Source: Nitratireductor sp. (GTDB taxonomy: Bacteria; Pseudomonadota; Alphaproteobacteria; Rhizobiales; Rhizobiaceae). Taken from it: a stretch of DNA of 64,000 bases. The notes beneath the pieces are model-generated. The model was not told the DNA's origin, searched no databases, and worked only from the letters and a program-made list of their open reading frames with translations. Made by a program: the position numbers and the translations under genes. The stretch lies in assembly GCA_020637805.1 (NCBI GenBank), contig JACKJU010000007.1:1-64000 (forward strand), written 5' to 3'. This document shows, in pieces, positions 51,661-61,006 of this stretch (positions are counted from its first letter, which is position 1; each line of letters begins with the position of its first letter).

Positions 51661-52245
51661 TTACAGAAGCCTCTCGCGTATGTAGATCGTGTCGCCAGGC
51701 ATGATGGGGTCCGACAAGGGTACCCTTCCATTCATGACCTGTCCGTTAATCTGGCGCGTGATGTCGGCATTTTCCTGCGTTGCGCGGCCGGTGAAACCAC
51801 CGGCAATAGCAATGGCGTTTTGAACCGTCATGCCGGGTACGTAGGAATACTGACCGCCGGAGTTGACCTCACCCATGATGAAGAACGGACGGTAGCGTTC
51901 CATTTCGACCGAAACATCGGGATCGCGGATGTAGCCATTGCGAAGGCGCGAAGCGATATCTGCCTCGATCTGCTTGGCTGTCCTGCCACGACCCTGGACG
52001 GATCCGATGAGGGGGAAGGCGATGTAGCCGCCACGATCCACGGAATAGGTATTGGTGAGATCGGTCTGCTGGAAGACGGTTATCCGCAACACGTCGCCGG
52101 AATCCATTGTGTAGGGCGAGTTCAGAACCTTGTGGAAAGCCTCGTCCACGGGGCGGTAGGTCGCGCAGCCCGAGACGGCAAAGCCTGCAATCGTCGCAAT
52201 CGCAAGCGCGCGCGCAATTTTTTCCGCCAATCTGGACCGCATCAT
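51661..52245 (-). CDS. polysaccharide export outer-membrane lipoprotein (Wza-like, Poly_export/SLBB)
   Basis: 194 residues, shorter than E. coli Wza (379). A lipoprotein signal ends in FAVSGC (lipidated Cys near residue 27). A Poly_export domain follows (YTMDSGDVLRITVFQQTDLT, YSVDRGGYIAFPLIGSVQ) and one SLBB-type beta-grasp part (RPFFIMGEVNSGGQYSYVPG). It lacks the C-terminal helix of true Wza, so it may form only the ring part of the channel, as in ExoF-like proteins. It is first in the minus-strand EPS unit and divergent from the Wzz-like gene. Confidence 0.9.
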   Translation of the reverse strand: MMRSRLAEKIARALAIATIAGFAVSGCATYRPVDEAFHKVLNSPYTMDSGDVLRITVFQQTDLTNTYSVDRGGYIAFPLIGSVQGRGRTAKQIEADIASRLRNGYIRDPDVSVEMERYRPFFIMGEVNSGGQYSYVPGMTVQNAIAIAGGFTGRATQENADITRQINGQVMNGRVPLSDPIMPGDTIYIRERLL

Positions 52246-52481
52246 TCCCGGCTTTCACTTTCCCTACGGGACCGGGTTCTTGGCCCGGCTTCGTTGCGAG
52301 AACAATGAACGGTTATGGTTAATGGGCCGTAAAGGAGACACGGCCTGAACTACCGATTTTCAGCATTTCCCCCGAAACAGGAAAAAAGTGGGGCAGGGCT
52401 GCGGATTGCCCAAGCGCGCTTAACGCTCTGGTTACCATGTTTCTTCATATTTGCCGCAACCAGTTCCCAGGAGTACTTCAA

Positions 52482-54611
52482 ATGGCCGGTGCCTCACGTC
52501 TGTCGGAAGATGTCGATCTCGATATCGCAGCAATGCTCGCAAACGTCTGGCGGCAGAAGTGGGTACTGCTGTTGCTCACATTTCTCAGCGGCGCACTTCT
52601 TTATATTGTTTTCTCGCAGCTTGAGCCGCGATACTCCGCCACGACCCGCATTCTCATCGAGAGCAGGGAATCGGTATTCACGCGCCCCGGAGACACCAAC
52701 GGCACTCAGCAGTTCGATCGCGAGGCGATCGGCAGCCAGATGCAGATCATCGCATCCGACGATCTGTTGCTTCAGGTGATCGAGAAACTTGATCTGGTCA
52801 ACAATCGTGAATTTGCCTCATCCTCTTCCTCCACGCTCGGGCTGCTGCTTTCTGCGTTCGTTCCCCAGGCAAGCACAAATGCCAATGTCACACCGGAAGA
52901 GCGGGTGCTGGGCGTGATCCGCAAGCGGCTCGCAACCTACATCGCCGAGAACTCGCGGGTGATTGTCGTCGAGTTCTGGGCACATGACAGGACGCTTGCA
53001 CGTGACCTGCCAAACGCCATTGCAGATGCATATCTGGCGTCCACGCGCGAGGATCGCGCCGAAAGCAACGAGGCGGCGACCGATTGGCTTGGACCGGAGG
53101 TCCAGGACCTGCGCCAGCGGGTCAAGGATGCCGAAGCCAAGGTTGCCGAATTCCGCACCTCGTCCGACATGCTCACCGGCACCAACAACGCGCTCCTGGC
53201 AAATCAGCAGCTGTCGGAAGTCTCCTCCGAACTTTCGCGGGTTCGCGCCGAGCGGACTGCGGCCGAGGCAAAGATAGACACCATCCGCTCCTCGCTGGCC
53301 AACGGCACGTCGATCGACACCATTCCCGAAGTTCTCGCGTCGCCGCTGGTCCAGTCCCTGCGCGAGAAGCAGGTGGATATTCAGGCCAGGATTTCCGACC
53401 TGTCCTCCACGCTCCTGCCCAATCACCCGAAGATCCGTGCGCTGCGTTCGCAGCTTCCGGACTATGACCGCCAGATCCGCCAGGCGGCAGGCAACATCGT
53501 CAAGAGCCTCGAAAACGCGGTCAGCCTCGCACGCAAGCAGGAGGAAGTGCTCGTCCAGGAGGTCAATCGCCTGAAGGCGGAGGCTTCGCGCGTTGCCGAG
53601 GCAGAAGTCGAATTGCGTGCACTGGAACGCGACGCCGCATCCCAGCGCACCTTGCTGGAATCCTATCTGACACGCTACCGCGAAGCCAACAGCCGCCAGT
53701 CGCGCGACTATGTGCCAGTGGACGCCCGCATCATCTCTCGCGCCACCTTGCCGGTCTCTGCCTACTTCCCGAAAACCCTGCCGATGGTATTGGGTGGCAT
53801 GTTCGCAACCCTGCTGCTCGGAATAGTCACGAGCCTTGCGATCCAACTCCTGAACGGCAGCGCGCTGCGCCGCGTCCCTGCCATGGGCGAGATGGACGTG
53901 CCTGAGCGCGTGGTCGCGGAACGTGCCATGATTGCAAATGCGCCTGGTCTTGCCCCGGAACATGCTGATCTGACGATCGCGGATGCTCCAAGGGCCGAGC
54001 CTCAGAGTGCAACCGCCGACAATGACAGTGACGGATTTTCCATCAAGTTTGCCGCCCAGGCGCTTGAGGGGATTGGCCGCTCCAGGGTCGTCATAGTGAC
54101 GCCGGGCGGCGACGAGGGATCTCCGGCAGGCTGGGTACTTGCCCGCTATCTGGCCAAGCGGAACCGCAGCGTCGCGGTTGTCGACCTGACCGGCGACGCC
54201 ATCACGACCCGCGCGATGCTTGGAACCAGCGACCTTCCGGGTCTCTTCAACGTCCTGGCGGGCAGAGCGACACTTGTTGAAACCATATATGAGGACCGGG
54301 AAAGCAGCGCACATGTGTTGCCCGCCGGCAAGATTGACAGCGCGGGCGCTTCCGCAAGCCTCGACCGGTTGAAGGACCTGCTCGCGCAACTGGACAAGGC
54401 CTATGACTACACGCTCGTCGATTGCGGCTATGCAGGCCTCGACGGCATCGCACGGGTAGCCCGGGAGGATACGGTTGTCGTCGTCTCCACGGCCGGCAGC
54501 GACCTGTCGAGTGCACGCGCGCTGGAAAACGACCTGCGAAATTCGGGCTACTCGGAGGCCATTCTGGTTCGCAGTGAAGAGCCGGCAAACACCGAAGTTG
54601 TGGCGGCCTGA
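52482..54611 (+). CDS. Wzz/GumC-type polysaccharide co-polymerase with degenerate BY-kinase domain
   Basis: 709 residues from ATG 52482 with CAGGAGTACTTCAA upstream. Transmembrane helix 1 is ~27-46. A periplasmic coiled coil (~200-400) carries LPNHPKIRALRSQLPDYDRQ, and helix 2 is ~433-457 after the Pro-rich PVSAYFPKTLP. The C-terminal part (~520-700) has the order of a bacterial tyrosine-kinase domain, but the P-loop reads TPGGDEGSPAGWVLARYLA without the GKT/GKS lysine. The A' motif is VAVVDLTGD, the B-like segment is YTLVDCGYAG, and there is no C-terminal Tyr cluster. It probably sets chain length or gates export without classic autophosphorylation. Confidence 0.88.
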   Translation: MAGASRLSEDVDLDIAAMLANVWRQKWVLLLLTFLSGALLYIVFSQLEPRYSATTRILIESRESVFTRPGDTNGTQQFDREAIGSQMQIIASDDLLLQVIEKLDLVNNREFASSSSSTLGLLLSAFVPQASTNANVTPEERVLGVIRKRLATYIAENSRVIVVEFWAHDRTLARDLPNAIADAYLASTREDRAESNEAATDWLGPEVQDLRQRVKDAEAKVAEFRTSSDMLTGTNNALLANQQLSEVSSELSRVRAERTAAEAKIDTIRSSLANGTSIDTIPEVLASPLVQSLREKQVDIQARISDLSSTLLPNHPKIRALRSQLPDYDRQIRQAAGNIVKSLENAVSLARKQEEVLVQEVNRLKAEASRVAEAEVELRALERDAASQRTLLESYLTRYREANSRQSRDYVPVDARIISRATLPVSAYFPKTLPMVLGGMFATLLLGIVTSLAIQLLNGSALRRVPAMGEMDVPERVVAERAMIANAPGLAPEHADLTIADAPRAEPQSATADNDSDGFSIKFAAQALEGIGRSRVVIVTPGGDEGSPAGWVLARYLAKRNRSVAVVDLTGDAITTRAMLGTSDLPGLFNVLAGRATLVETIYEDRESSAHVLPAGKIDSAGASASLDRLKDLLAQLDKAYDYTLVDCGYAGLDGIARVAREDTVVVVSTAGSDLSSARALENDLRNSGYSEAILVRSEEPANTEVVAA

Positions 54612-54727
54612 ACCGGGCAAGGAAATCTAAAGACTGACATGGTAGTTGTCTGAGCGCCGCACCGGACCATGTTGCCGGTGCGGCGTTAGCCTTTCTCGCA
54701 TCGCCTCCAGGAGAGTTTCGCAAACCA

Positions 54728-55792
54728 ATGCCCTCGGACAAGAGCCTGAAACTCATCATGAACCTGCTTCACCACAGTGGTGCGGCGCGCATGGCAAGCC
54801 GCTGGCTGCGCGGGCGTGGTGCGATCTTCATGCTGCACAGGGTAACGCCACTCGCGCCCGGAAGCTTTGCGCCCAACTCGCATCTTACCGTCACGCCTGA
54901 ATTCCTGGAGCGCTCGATAGCGCGCCTCAAGGCGAGGGGATTTGAGTTCGTCAGCATGGATGAGGCGGCCCGGCGCATTTCCGCGCGCGAGAGCAAAGGG
55001 GAAAATTCAGCGCCATTTGCGGCCTTCACGCTGGATGACGGCTATCAGGACAATCATGACTACGCTGTGCCGTTGTTCCGGCGCTTCAATGTTCCCTTCA
55101 CCATCTATGTTGCTCCCGGCCTTGTCGACGGAAGCGCCACGCTCTGGTGGGAAGACCTTGAGAAACTCGTTGCCGCCAGGGACAACATCTTCATCGATCT
55201 TCCCTCTGGCCGCATGGAAGTCGATCTGAGGGATCTGAAGCAGAAGGAGCAGGGTCATGCCGACCTTCTGCGCTACCTGACAACCGGGATGGATGAGAGA
55301 CGCATTCAGCCATTCGTTCGCGAACTTTGCTGGATGTATGGTGTCGACACCACGCTGCCTCCGGAGCGGCAGGTGATGGACTGGCAGGCAATTGCGCGAC
55401 TTGCGGCAGACCCGCTCTGCACCATCGGTGCGCATACCATCAATCACTACGCGCTTGCTCGGCTACCTGTTGATCTCGCGCTCGAGGAAATGTCTGAAAG
55501 TGCCCGGTTGATCGAGCTGGAAACGGGCGTCTGGCCGCAGCACTTTGCCTATCCCTACGGCTACCCGGCTGCGGCGGGAAGGCGGGAATTCACGATGGCG
55601 CGCCAACTCGGCTTCAAGACCGCCGTCACGACGCGACACGGTGTTTGCTACCATGAACATGCAGACCAGCTGACCGCGCTGCCACGAATTTCGCTGAACG
55701 GGCGTTTCCAGAAAACCAAATACGTTGCCACCATGGCTTCCGGTGCAACGACACGGCTGGCCAACAAGGGCGGCAAGCTGAACGTCAACTAG
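54728..55792 (+). CDS. polysaccharide deacetylase (NodB-like, CE4)
   Basis: 354 residues. The CE4 fold shows MLHRVTPLAPGSFAPN, the metal/base motif FTLDDGYQDNHDYAVPLFRR (the Asp pair) and IGAHTINHYALARLP with the two metal histidines, then HFAYPYGYPAAAGRR. It removes acetyl groups from sugars, probably the EPS built by the neighbouring locus. No signal peptide is clear, so it may act on cytosolic lipid-linked or nascent polymer. It is transcribed 116 bp after the Wzz-like gene on the plus strand. Confidence 0.9.
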   Translation: MPSDKSLKLIMNLLHHSGAARMASRWLRGRGAIFMLHRVTPLAPGSFAPNSHLTVTPEFLERSIARLKARGFEFVSMDEAARRISARESKGENSAPFAAFTLDDGYQDNHDYAVPLFRRFNVPFTIYVAPGLVDGSATLWWEDLEKLVAARDNIFIDLPSGRMEVDLRDLKQKEQGHADLLRYLTTGMDERRIQPFVRELCWMYGVDTTLPPERQVMDWQAIARLAADPLCTIGAHTINHYALARLPVDLALEEMSESARLIELETGVWPQHFAYPYGYPAAAGRREFTMARQLGFKTAVTTRHGVCYHEHADQLTALPRISLNGRFQKTKYVATMASGATTRLANKGGKLNVN

Positions 55793-55803
55793 GCGGTCCG
55801 GCC

Positions 55804-56022
55804 TTAGCCGTTCCTGTTGCGATCGGGTTTCAGCATCCACGAAACCAGAAACATCGCGGGTACAATCCACAAAATCCCGGTCACGAAGAAATACAGGGTA
55901 TGCACCCACCACGGGGATTCGGCGAGTTTGGCCGAGGCGATGGTGGTGGCGACCAGCGAATAGATCACGACCAGTGCAACAAGCAGCACCGTGCCGATGA
56001 GCTTGCGGAGGGTTTGCGGCAT
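55804..56022 (-). CDS. DUF2842 family small membrane protein
   Basis: 72 residues from ATG 56022 (MPQTLRKLIGTVLLVALVVI). Two hydrophobic helices (~8-27 and ~36-63) and a basic end (MLKPDRNRNG) match the alphaproteobacterial DUF2842 family, usually found near ctaA/COX15, as here. Function unknown. It converges on the deacetylase gene and is divergent from the heme A synthase gene. Confidence 0.85.
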   Translation of the reverse strand: MPQTLRKLIGTVLLVALVVIYSLVATTIASAKLAESPWWVHTLYFFVTGILWIVPAMFLVSWMLKPDRNRNG

Positions 56023-56191
56023 GGGATGGTTGCTCCACCTGGGTTGGTCTTTTGGCAAATGGTTTGCGGCGCGGTGTCACGCACGCGCCATTGTCAGGCA
56101 TTTGCCCTTTTACTCGTGCTGAAAACGGCCTATTTGCTTGTCGGAAAAAAAGCAACCGGGCAAATCGCCGGACGGGAGCAAGGAAGACCAG

Positions 56192-57328
56192 ATGACCGAC
56201 AATCCGACCGTGCAATCCGCGAACATCTTTGGACAGGGCGACGGCCACTACACCTATGTGGAGGCAATTGTCACCCGTGAGCGTCGCAATCGCGCAATGG
56301 TCAGGTTCTGGCTCTATTTCGTCTGTCTGATGTTATTTGCGATGGTCCTCGTCGGCGGTGCCACCCGGCTTACCGATTCCGGGCTTTCGATCACCGAGTG
56401 GAAGCCGATACATGGAATCATACCGCCGCTTTCCGCGTCCGACTGGGCCGAGGAGTTCGCGAAGTACAGGCAGATTCCCGAATACGAGCAGATCAACAAG
56501 GGCATGAGCCTTGCCGAATTCCAGTTCATCTACTGGTGGGAATGGAGCCATCGCTTCCTCGGCCGGATGATCGGCTTTGTATTCTTCATTCCGCTTGTCT
56601 TCTTCTGGGCAACCGGCAGGCTTGAATCGCGCCTGAAGCCGCGCCTGCTGTTCCTGTTGTTCCTGGGCGGATTGCAGGGTTTCATCGGCTGGTGGATGGT
56701 CAAGTCAGGTCTTAGCGAGCGGGTTGATGTCAGCCAGTACAGGCTGGCAATACACCTCACGCTTGCCTCGCTGATCTTTGCCTATGCCTTCTGGCTGGCG
56801 CGCGGACTGGCACCGCACTCAACAAAACTCGAACCTCCGGCGCGCTTGAGCCTTCTGGCTCCGCTCGTGCTGCTGTTGGTCTTTGTACAGATTTTCATGG
56901 GAGGACTGGTTGCAGGTCTCGATGCTGGCCTGGCCTCCAACGAGTGGCCCATGATGCTTGGGTCCTGGGTGCCGCCGGAGATTTCGCAGATGTCTCCGCT
57001 TTGGCTGAACTGGTTTGAAAATCCGGTATCGGTTCAGTGGAATCATCGGTTGATGGGCTACATCCTGTTTTCCGTCATCGTGGTGCAATGGCTCGTTGCG
57101 CGCGCATCCACCGCCGAAAAGCCGCACAAGCGTCGTACCATGTTCCTGTTCCTGATCGTGCTGGTGCAGGTCATTCTCGGAATCACCACCGTGCTCATGT
57201 CCGTGCCCCTGCATGTGGCTTTGACGCATCAGGGCGTGGCAATCATCCTGCTGGCGGCAACGGTCGCCCATTGGCGCGGCCTTGTTGGGCCCTATCCGCC
57301 GGTGACAGACATCGAGGTCAGGCGATAG
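56192..57328 (+). CDS. ctaA: heme A synthase (CtaA/COX15 type)
   Basis: 378 residues with eight transmembrane segments. It hydroxylates and oxidises heme O to heme A, the cofactor of cytochrome c oxidase, in the inner membrane. Heme-ligand and core motifs are YWWEWSHRFLGRMIGFVF, RLAIHLTLASLIFAYAFW, VQWNHRLMGYILFSVI and VALTHQGVAIILL. ATG 56192 (MTDNPTVQSANIFGQGDG) has AAGGAAG upstream and is preferred over a longer frame. It ends before a bidirectional terminator shared with argC. Confidence 0.94.
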   Translation: MTDNPTVQSANIFGQGDGHYTYVEAIVTRERRNRAMVRFWLYFVCLMLFAMVLVGGATRLTDSGLSITEWKPIHGIIPPLSASDWAEEFAKYRQIPEYEQINKGMSLAEFQFIYWWEWSHRFLGRMIGFVFFIPLVFFWATGRLESRLKPRLLFLLFLGGLQGFIGWWMVKSGLSERVDVSQYRLAIHLTLASLIFAYAFWLARGLAPHSTKLEPPARLSLLAPLVLLLVFVQIFMGGLVAGLDAGLASNEWPMMLGSWVPPEISQMSPLWLNWFENPVSVQWNHRLMGYILFSVIVVQWLVARASTAEKPHKRRTMFLFLIVLVQVILGITTVLMSVPLHVALTHQGVAIILLAATVAHWRGLVGPYPPVTDIEVRR

Positions 57329-57351
57329 GACGTTCCGGCTCTCACGGATGT

Positions 57352-57379
57352 AAAAAAAGGCCGGTACTACCGGCCTTTT
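57352..57379. terminator. bidirectional terminator between ctaA and argC
   Basis: A run of A, AAGGCCGGTA, a one-base loop and TACCGGCCTT with a run of T form a perfect symmetric hairpin. It serves both converging genes. Confidence 0.92.
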
Positions 57380-57404
57380 GTTTGATTGAGCTTAATATGC
57401 TGGC

Positions 57405-58346
57405 TCAGCCCTTCAGCATGATGTCCATGTTCTGAACTGCGGCGCCCGAGGCTCCCTTGCCGAGATTGTCGAGAGAAGCGACAAGGTTCACCTGACCGGT
57501 GCCGGCGGTGCCGCACACATAAATTTTCAGCCTGTCGGTATTGGTCATTTCCTGCGCATCCAGCCTCGGCGCGTTTGCAACATCTTCGAGTGAAGCCACT
57601 TCCACCACGTCCTGACCGGCATAATGCGCATCGTAGCAATGATGGATCGATGCCAGCGTCGCATCGCCCGTCATGTGGTCGGTGAACAGCGGTATGTTGA
57701 CCAGCATGCCCTGGGCAAACCGCCCCACATTGGGGGTGAAGATAGGAGAGCGCGAAAGACCTGCACGTGACACGATCTCGGGTACATGCTTGTGCTTCAG
57801 CGTCAGCGCGTATTCGAAGTGATTGGCGGCAATCGCATCATCCCTCGAAGCGTCCTCCATTTGCGCGATCATGTTCTTTCCGCCGCCGGTATAACCGGAG
57901 ACGGCGTTGATCGTGACCGGATAGTCCGGCGGCAGCAGACCGGCGAGCACGAGCGGGCGCAGAAGCGCGATCGCCCCGGTGGAATAGCAGCCCGGGTTCG
58001 ACACGAAATGCGCGGAGGCGATTTTCTCGCGCTGACCGGGTTCCAGTTCTGCAAAGCCGAATACCCAGTCCGGATGCGTGCGGAACGCGGTCGATGCATC
58101 GATCATCCGGGTCGTGGTGTTGCCCGCGTCTGCCAGCATCTGCGCGGCCTCACGGCTGGCATCGTCCGGCAGGCAAAGGATTGCGATGTCCGCTCCGTTG
58201 AGCAGCTTTGCCCGGTAGTCGGGATTGCGCCGCTCTTCATGCGGGATCGAAAGCACCTCCAGGTCATCGCGCGCAGCAAGGCGCTCGCGGATCTGCAGAC
58301 CCGTGGTGCCGTGTTCGCCATCGATGAATATCTTTGCCTTCGCCAT
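57405..58346 (-). CDS. argC: N-acetyl-gamma-glutamyl-phosphate reductase (type 2)
   Basis: 313 residues from ATG 58346 (MAKAKIFIDGEHGTTGLQIR). It reduces N-acetylglutamyl phosphate with NADPH, the third step of arginine synthesis. The catalytic Cys is in FVSNPGCYSTGAIAL. The compact length and GEHGTTGLQIRERL mark the type 2 form used by alphaproteobacteria. The agmatinase gene precedes it on the same strand (116 bp away), both in arginine-related metabolism. Confidence 0.95.
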   Translation of the reverse strand: MAKAKIFIDGEHGTTGLQIRERLAARDDLEVLSIPHEERRNPDYRAKLLNGADIAILCLPDDASREAAQMLADAGNTTTRMIDASTAFRTHPDWVFGFAELEPGQREKIASAHFVSNPGCYSTGAIALLRPLVLAGLLPPDYPVTINAVSGYTGGGKNMIAQMEDASRDDAIAANHFEYALTLKHKHVPEIVSRAGLSRSPIFTPNVGRFAQGMLVNIPLFTDHMTGDATLASIHHCYDAHYAGQDVVEVASLEDVANAPRLDAQEMTNTDRLKIYVCGTAGTGQVNLVASLDNLGKGASGAAVQNMDIMLKG

Positions 58347-58462
58347 TTCTCGCTTCCGTGATTGCTGCGATTTCAATGCTTTATGGGTCGCGCCGGAATC
58401 GGAATCAATGCTTGAACTTCTTGAAGCCCTGCATCAGGTCTATATCCGGGCGGGGACCGCGT

Positions 58463-59416
58463 TCAGCCTTCCAGCTTCTTTTCAGCCATGAGGCCGAGCA
58501 TATACATGGCAATGGTTGCCCCGGCAATGGCGGTCACGTCGGCATGGTCATACGGCGGAGATACCTCTGTGACATCTGCGCCGCGTATGTCTAAAGAGCC
58601 GAGCTTGCGGATTACCGAGAGCATCTTTGCCGAAGTCGGTCCGCCCGCAACCGGTGTACCGGTTCCCGGCGCATAGGCCGGGTCGAGACAGTCGATATCA
58701 AAGGTGACGTAGCAGGGCATGTCGCCGACGCGATGCTTGATCTGGTTGGCGATCTCCTCGGCGCTCATCTCGTCGACCTCGTCGCCATAGATGATCTCGA
58801 TGCCGAAATCTTCCGGTGCATGGGTCCGGATGCCGACCTGGATCGAGCGGTCTGGGTCAATGATTCCCTCGCGCACAGCGCGCGTGACAAAGGTGCCGTG
58901 GCATATCTTCTCGCCATCGTCCGCCCAGGTGTCCTGATGCGCGTCGAACTGTATCAACGCCAGCGGACCGTGCCGTTCGGCATGCACCTTCAACAGCGGT
59001 CCGGTAATGAAATGATCGCCGCCGAGCGTCAGGAGAAACGCTCCGCTGTTCAGGATCTCCGTCGCTTCCTGCTCGATGCGGTCGGGATTTTCCCAAACCC
59101 TGTTGGACGAAATCAGGCAATCGCCGTAGTCGGCCACCGCAAGGGTCGAAAACAGGTCCATGTTGAACGGATACTGCGGATCGTTGTCGAAAATCGCCGA
59201 TGCCCTGCGGATCGCGGAAGGCCCGAAACGGGTGCCCGGCCGGTTGGAAACCGAAGTATCCAGCGGTATTCCCCAGACAACCACGTCCGCACCGGCAACA
59301 TCCTTGGTGAACTTGCGGCGCATGAACGACATCACGCCGGAAAATGTCGGATCGGATGCATTGCCGTAGAGGCTGGTGTTGGTGATGGCGAAATCGGAAC
59401 CTGTTTTGTCGACCAT
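58463..59416 (-). CDS. speB: agmatinase (ureohydrolase family)
   Basis: 317 residues. It hydrolyses agmatine to putrescine and urea with two Mn ions. The metal motifs are LLTLGGDHFITGPL, LIQFDAHQDTW and TFDIDCLDPAYAPGTGTP, in the usual order and spacing. RPGTRFGPSAIRRAS is the substrate-side loop. Guanidinobutyrase or other ureohydrolases share these motifs, so agmatine is likely but not certain. It lies 116 bp before argC on the same strand. A partial palindromic repeat sits in the gap upstream of its start. Confidence 0.88.
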   Translation of the reverse strand: MVDKTGSDFAITNTSLYGNASDPTFSGVMSFMRRKFTKDVAGADVVVWGIPLDTSVSNRPGTRFGPSAIRRASAIFDNDPQYPFNMDLFSTLAVADYGDCLISSNRVWENPDRIEQEATEILNSGAFLLTLGGDHFITGPLLKVHAERHGPLALIQFDAHQDTWADDGEKICHGTFVTRAVREGIIDPDRSIQVGIRTHAPEDFGIEIIYGDEVDEMSAEEIANQIKHRVGDMPCYVTFDIDCLDPAYAPGTGTPVAGGPTSAKMLSVIRKLGSLDIRGADVTEVSPPYDHADVTAIAGATIAMYMLGLMAEKKLEG

Positions 59417-59451
59417 TTTTCGTTCCCGCAGATGATATTTGCGGAGAAAGC

Positions 59452-59498
59452 CTAGAGCAATTCAGGCTCTGACGAAATCGAAAATGCCTGAATGCGCA
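59452..59498 (-). repeat. partial copy C of the palindromic repeat
   Basis: In reverse complement it contains TTCAGGCATTTTCGATTTCG and ends GAATTGCTCTAG, matching the tail halves of copy A (6898-6996) and copy B. The stem-loop half is absent. It lies in the 204-bp gap 59417-59620 between speB and the Bcr/CflA gene, in which I see no gene. Confidence 0.5.
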
Positions 59499-59620
59499 GC
59501 CAGTTTCTGCCGTTTGCCGAGACTGTCCGTCTACGATTGACTCTGACACGGTCCAGGTTGGCCAACGCCCCGCGCCAGCCGGGAATCGGCATCAATCAGC
59601 GAAGGTACGCGATGCCCGAT

Positions 59621-60838
59621 TTACCCGAGACCAACGGCCCCCGGTGCGTCTGGCTCGGTTCCGGCTCCCACGAATCTCGAGAGTACCAGCGTGATCAGCG
59701 CGCTTGCGGCGATGGCCGCAACCATGGGTCCGGCGGTTGCGTCGAAGAACAGACCGGCGATGGCGGACACGAGAACGCCGGTGAGCATCTGCAAGGTGCC
59801 GCCCAGCGAGGAGGCGAGGCCGGCAATATGTCCCAGCCTGTCGAGCGCCATCACCATGGTGGACGGGATCACCAGCCCAAGGAAACCGTTCGCCACGACG
59901 AGCCCTGCGATCAGAACGAAAAGACTGTCGAACCCCGAGAATACGAGGATGGCAAGAACGACGGTTGCGGTGGCAAAGCCGAGAACACTGAAAGCGACCA
60001 TCGGGTACATTCCGTAGCGGTCGCCCAGCATGCCTGCAAACTGGGAAGCGGCAAAGAAGCCGGCGGCATTCGCTGCGAATGCAAGGCTGAACCCGGTCGG
60101 CGTGAGACCGTACTGTTCCGTGTAGACGAAGGATGCGTTGGCAAGAAAGATGAAGAAAGTCGCGAAGCCGAAGCCGTTTACCAGTGTCAGCAGCATGAAC
60201 TGCCTGTCGGCGAGAAGCCCTGCGCTTCCGCGGACAAACGAGGCCGCGTTGAAGGCGACCCGCTTTTCGCTCGGGAGTGTTTCCGGCAGCACGAAGATGG
60301 TCACAAGGAAGCTCGCAGCGCCTGCCAGCGTGAGGAAGAGGAATATGATCCGCCATCCCCCGTAGCCGATCAGGAAGCTTCCTGCCAGCGGAGCGAGCAT
60401 CGGTGAGACGCTGATGACCAGCATCAGCCTTGCCATCAGCCGTGTAGCTGCGGTGCCGGTAAGCAGGTCGCGGATGATTGCACGTGGAATGACCATCGCC
60501 ACTGCGGCACCAAAGCCCTGCAGCATGCGCAAGCCGATGAGCATCTCGATGCTGCTCGACAATGCACAGCCCGCAGAGGCGGCGATGAAGACCGCCAGTC
60601 CGCAATAGAGCGCCAGCTTGCGTCCGGCGTGGTCAGAAAGAGGTCCGTAGACAATCTGTCCGGCGCCAAAAGTCAGGAAAAACGCGATCACCGAATATTG
60701 GGCAGTCGTCACCTGCGCGCCCAGGTCCGCCGCCACTCCCGGCAGCGCCGGAAGGTACATGTCTATGGCAAAGGGACCGACTGCCCCAAGCAAACCGAGA
60801 ATGAGTGCCAGTCGCATCTGGCCGGAGGACGTGTTCAT
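59621..60838 (-). CDS. Bcr/CflA family multidrug efflux MFS transporter
   Basis: 405 residues with twelve hydrophobic segments. The start MNTSSGQMRLALILGLLGAV, then FAIDMYLPALPGVAADLG and the loop YGPLSDHAGRKLALYCGL, and ARLMLVISVSPMLAPLAGSF are typical of the Bcr/CflA drug:H+ antiporter group. It would export bicyclomycin, chloramphenicol or other small drugs; the true substrate is unknown. It is read towards speB, 204 bp away, with no obvious regulator beside it. Confidence 0.93.
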   Translation of the reverse strand: MNTSSGQMRLALILGLLGAVGPFAIDMYLPALPGVAADLGAQVTTAQYSVIAFFLTFGAGQIVYGPLSDHAGRKLALYCGLAVFIAASAGCALSSSIEMLIGLRMLQGFGAAVAMVIPRAIIRDLLTGTAATRLMARLMLVISVSPMLAPLAGSFLIGYGGWRIIFLFLTLAGAASFLVTIFVLPETLPSEKRVAFNAASFVRGSAGLLADRQFMLLTLVNGFGFATFFIFLANASFVYTEQYGLTPTGFSLAFAANAAGFFAASQFAGMLGDRYGMYPMVAFSVLGFATATVVLAILVFSGFDSLFVLIAGLVVANGFLGLVIPSTMVMALDRLGHIAGLASSLGGTLQMLTGVLVSAIAGLFFDATAGPMVAAIAASALITLVLSRFVGAGTEPDAPGAVGLG

Positions 60839-61006
60839 CTGCTCGATCCGGAAATGGAAGCGGTTCCCGCGCGCAAGCCGGGAGAGGGAAGGATGAATTG
60901 TGAACGCAGGAATGCCCGCTGCAACCGCATATGCGAAGTGCAGCGGGCAAGAGTCCGTTTAACAGGGAATTGAAGGTCTGGCGACCTTCAAATTCAGATG
61001 CCGGCG

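Noticed and set aside
52818..54620. A ~600-codon minus-strand frame opposite the Wzz-like gene
   Set aside because: No domain and typical antisense composition; the plus-strand protein has the family architecture.
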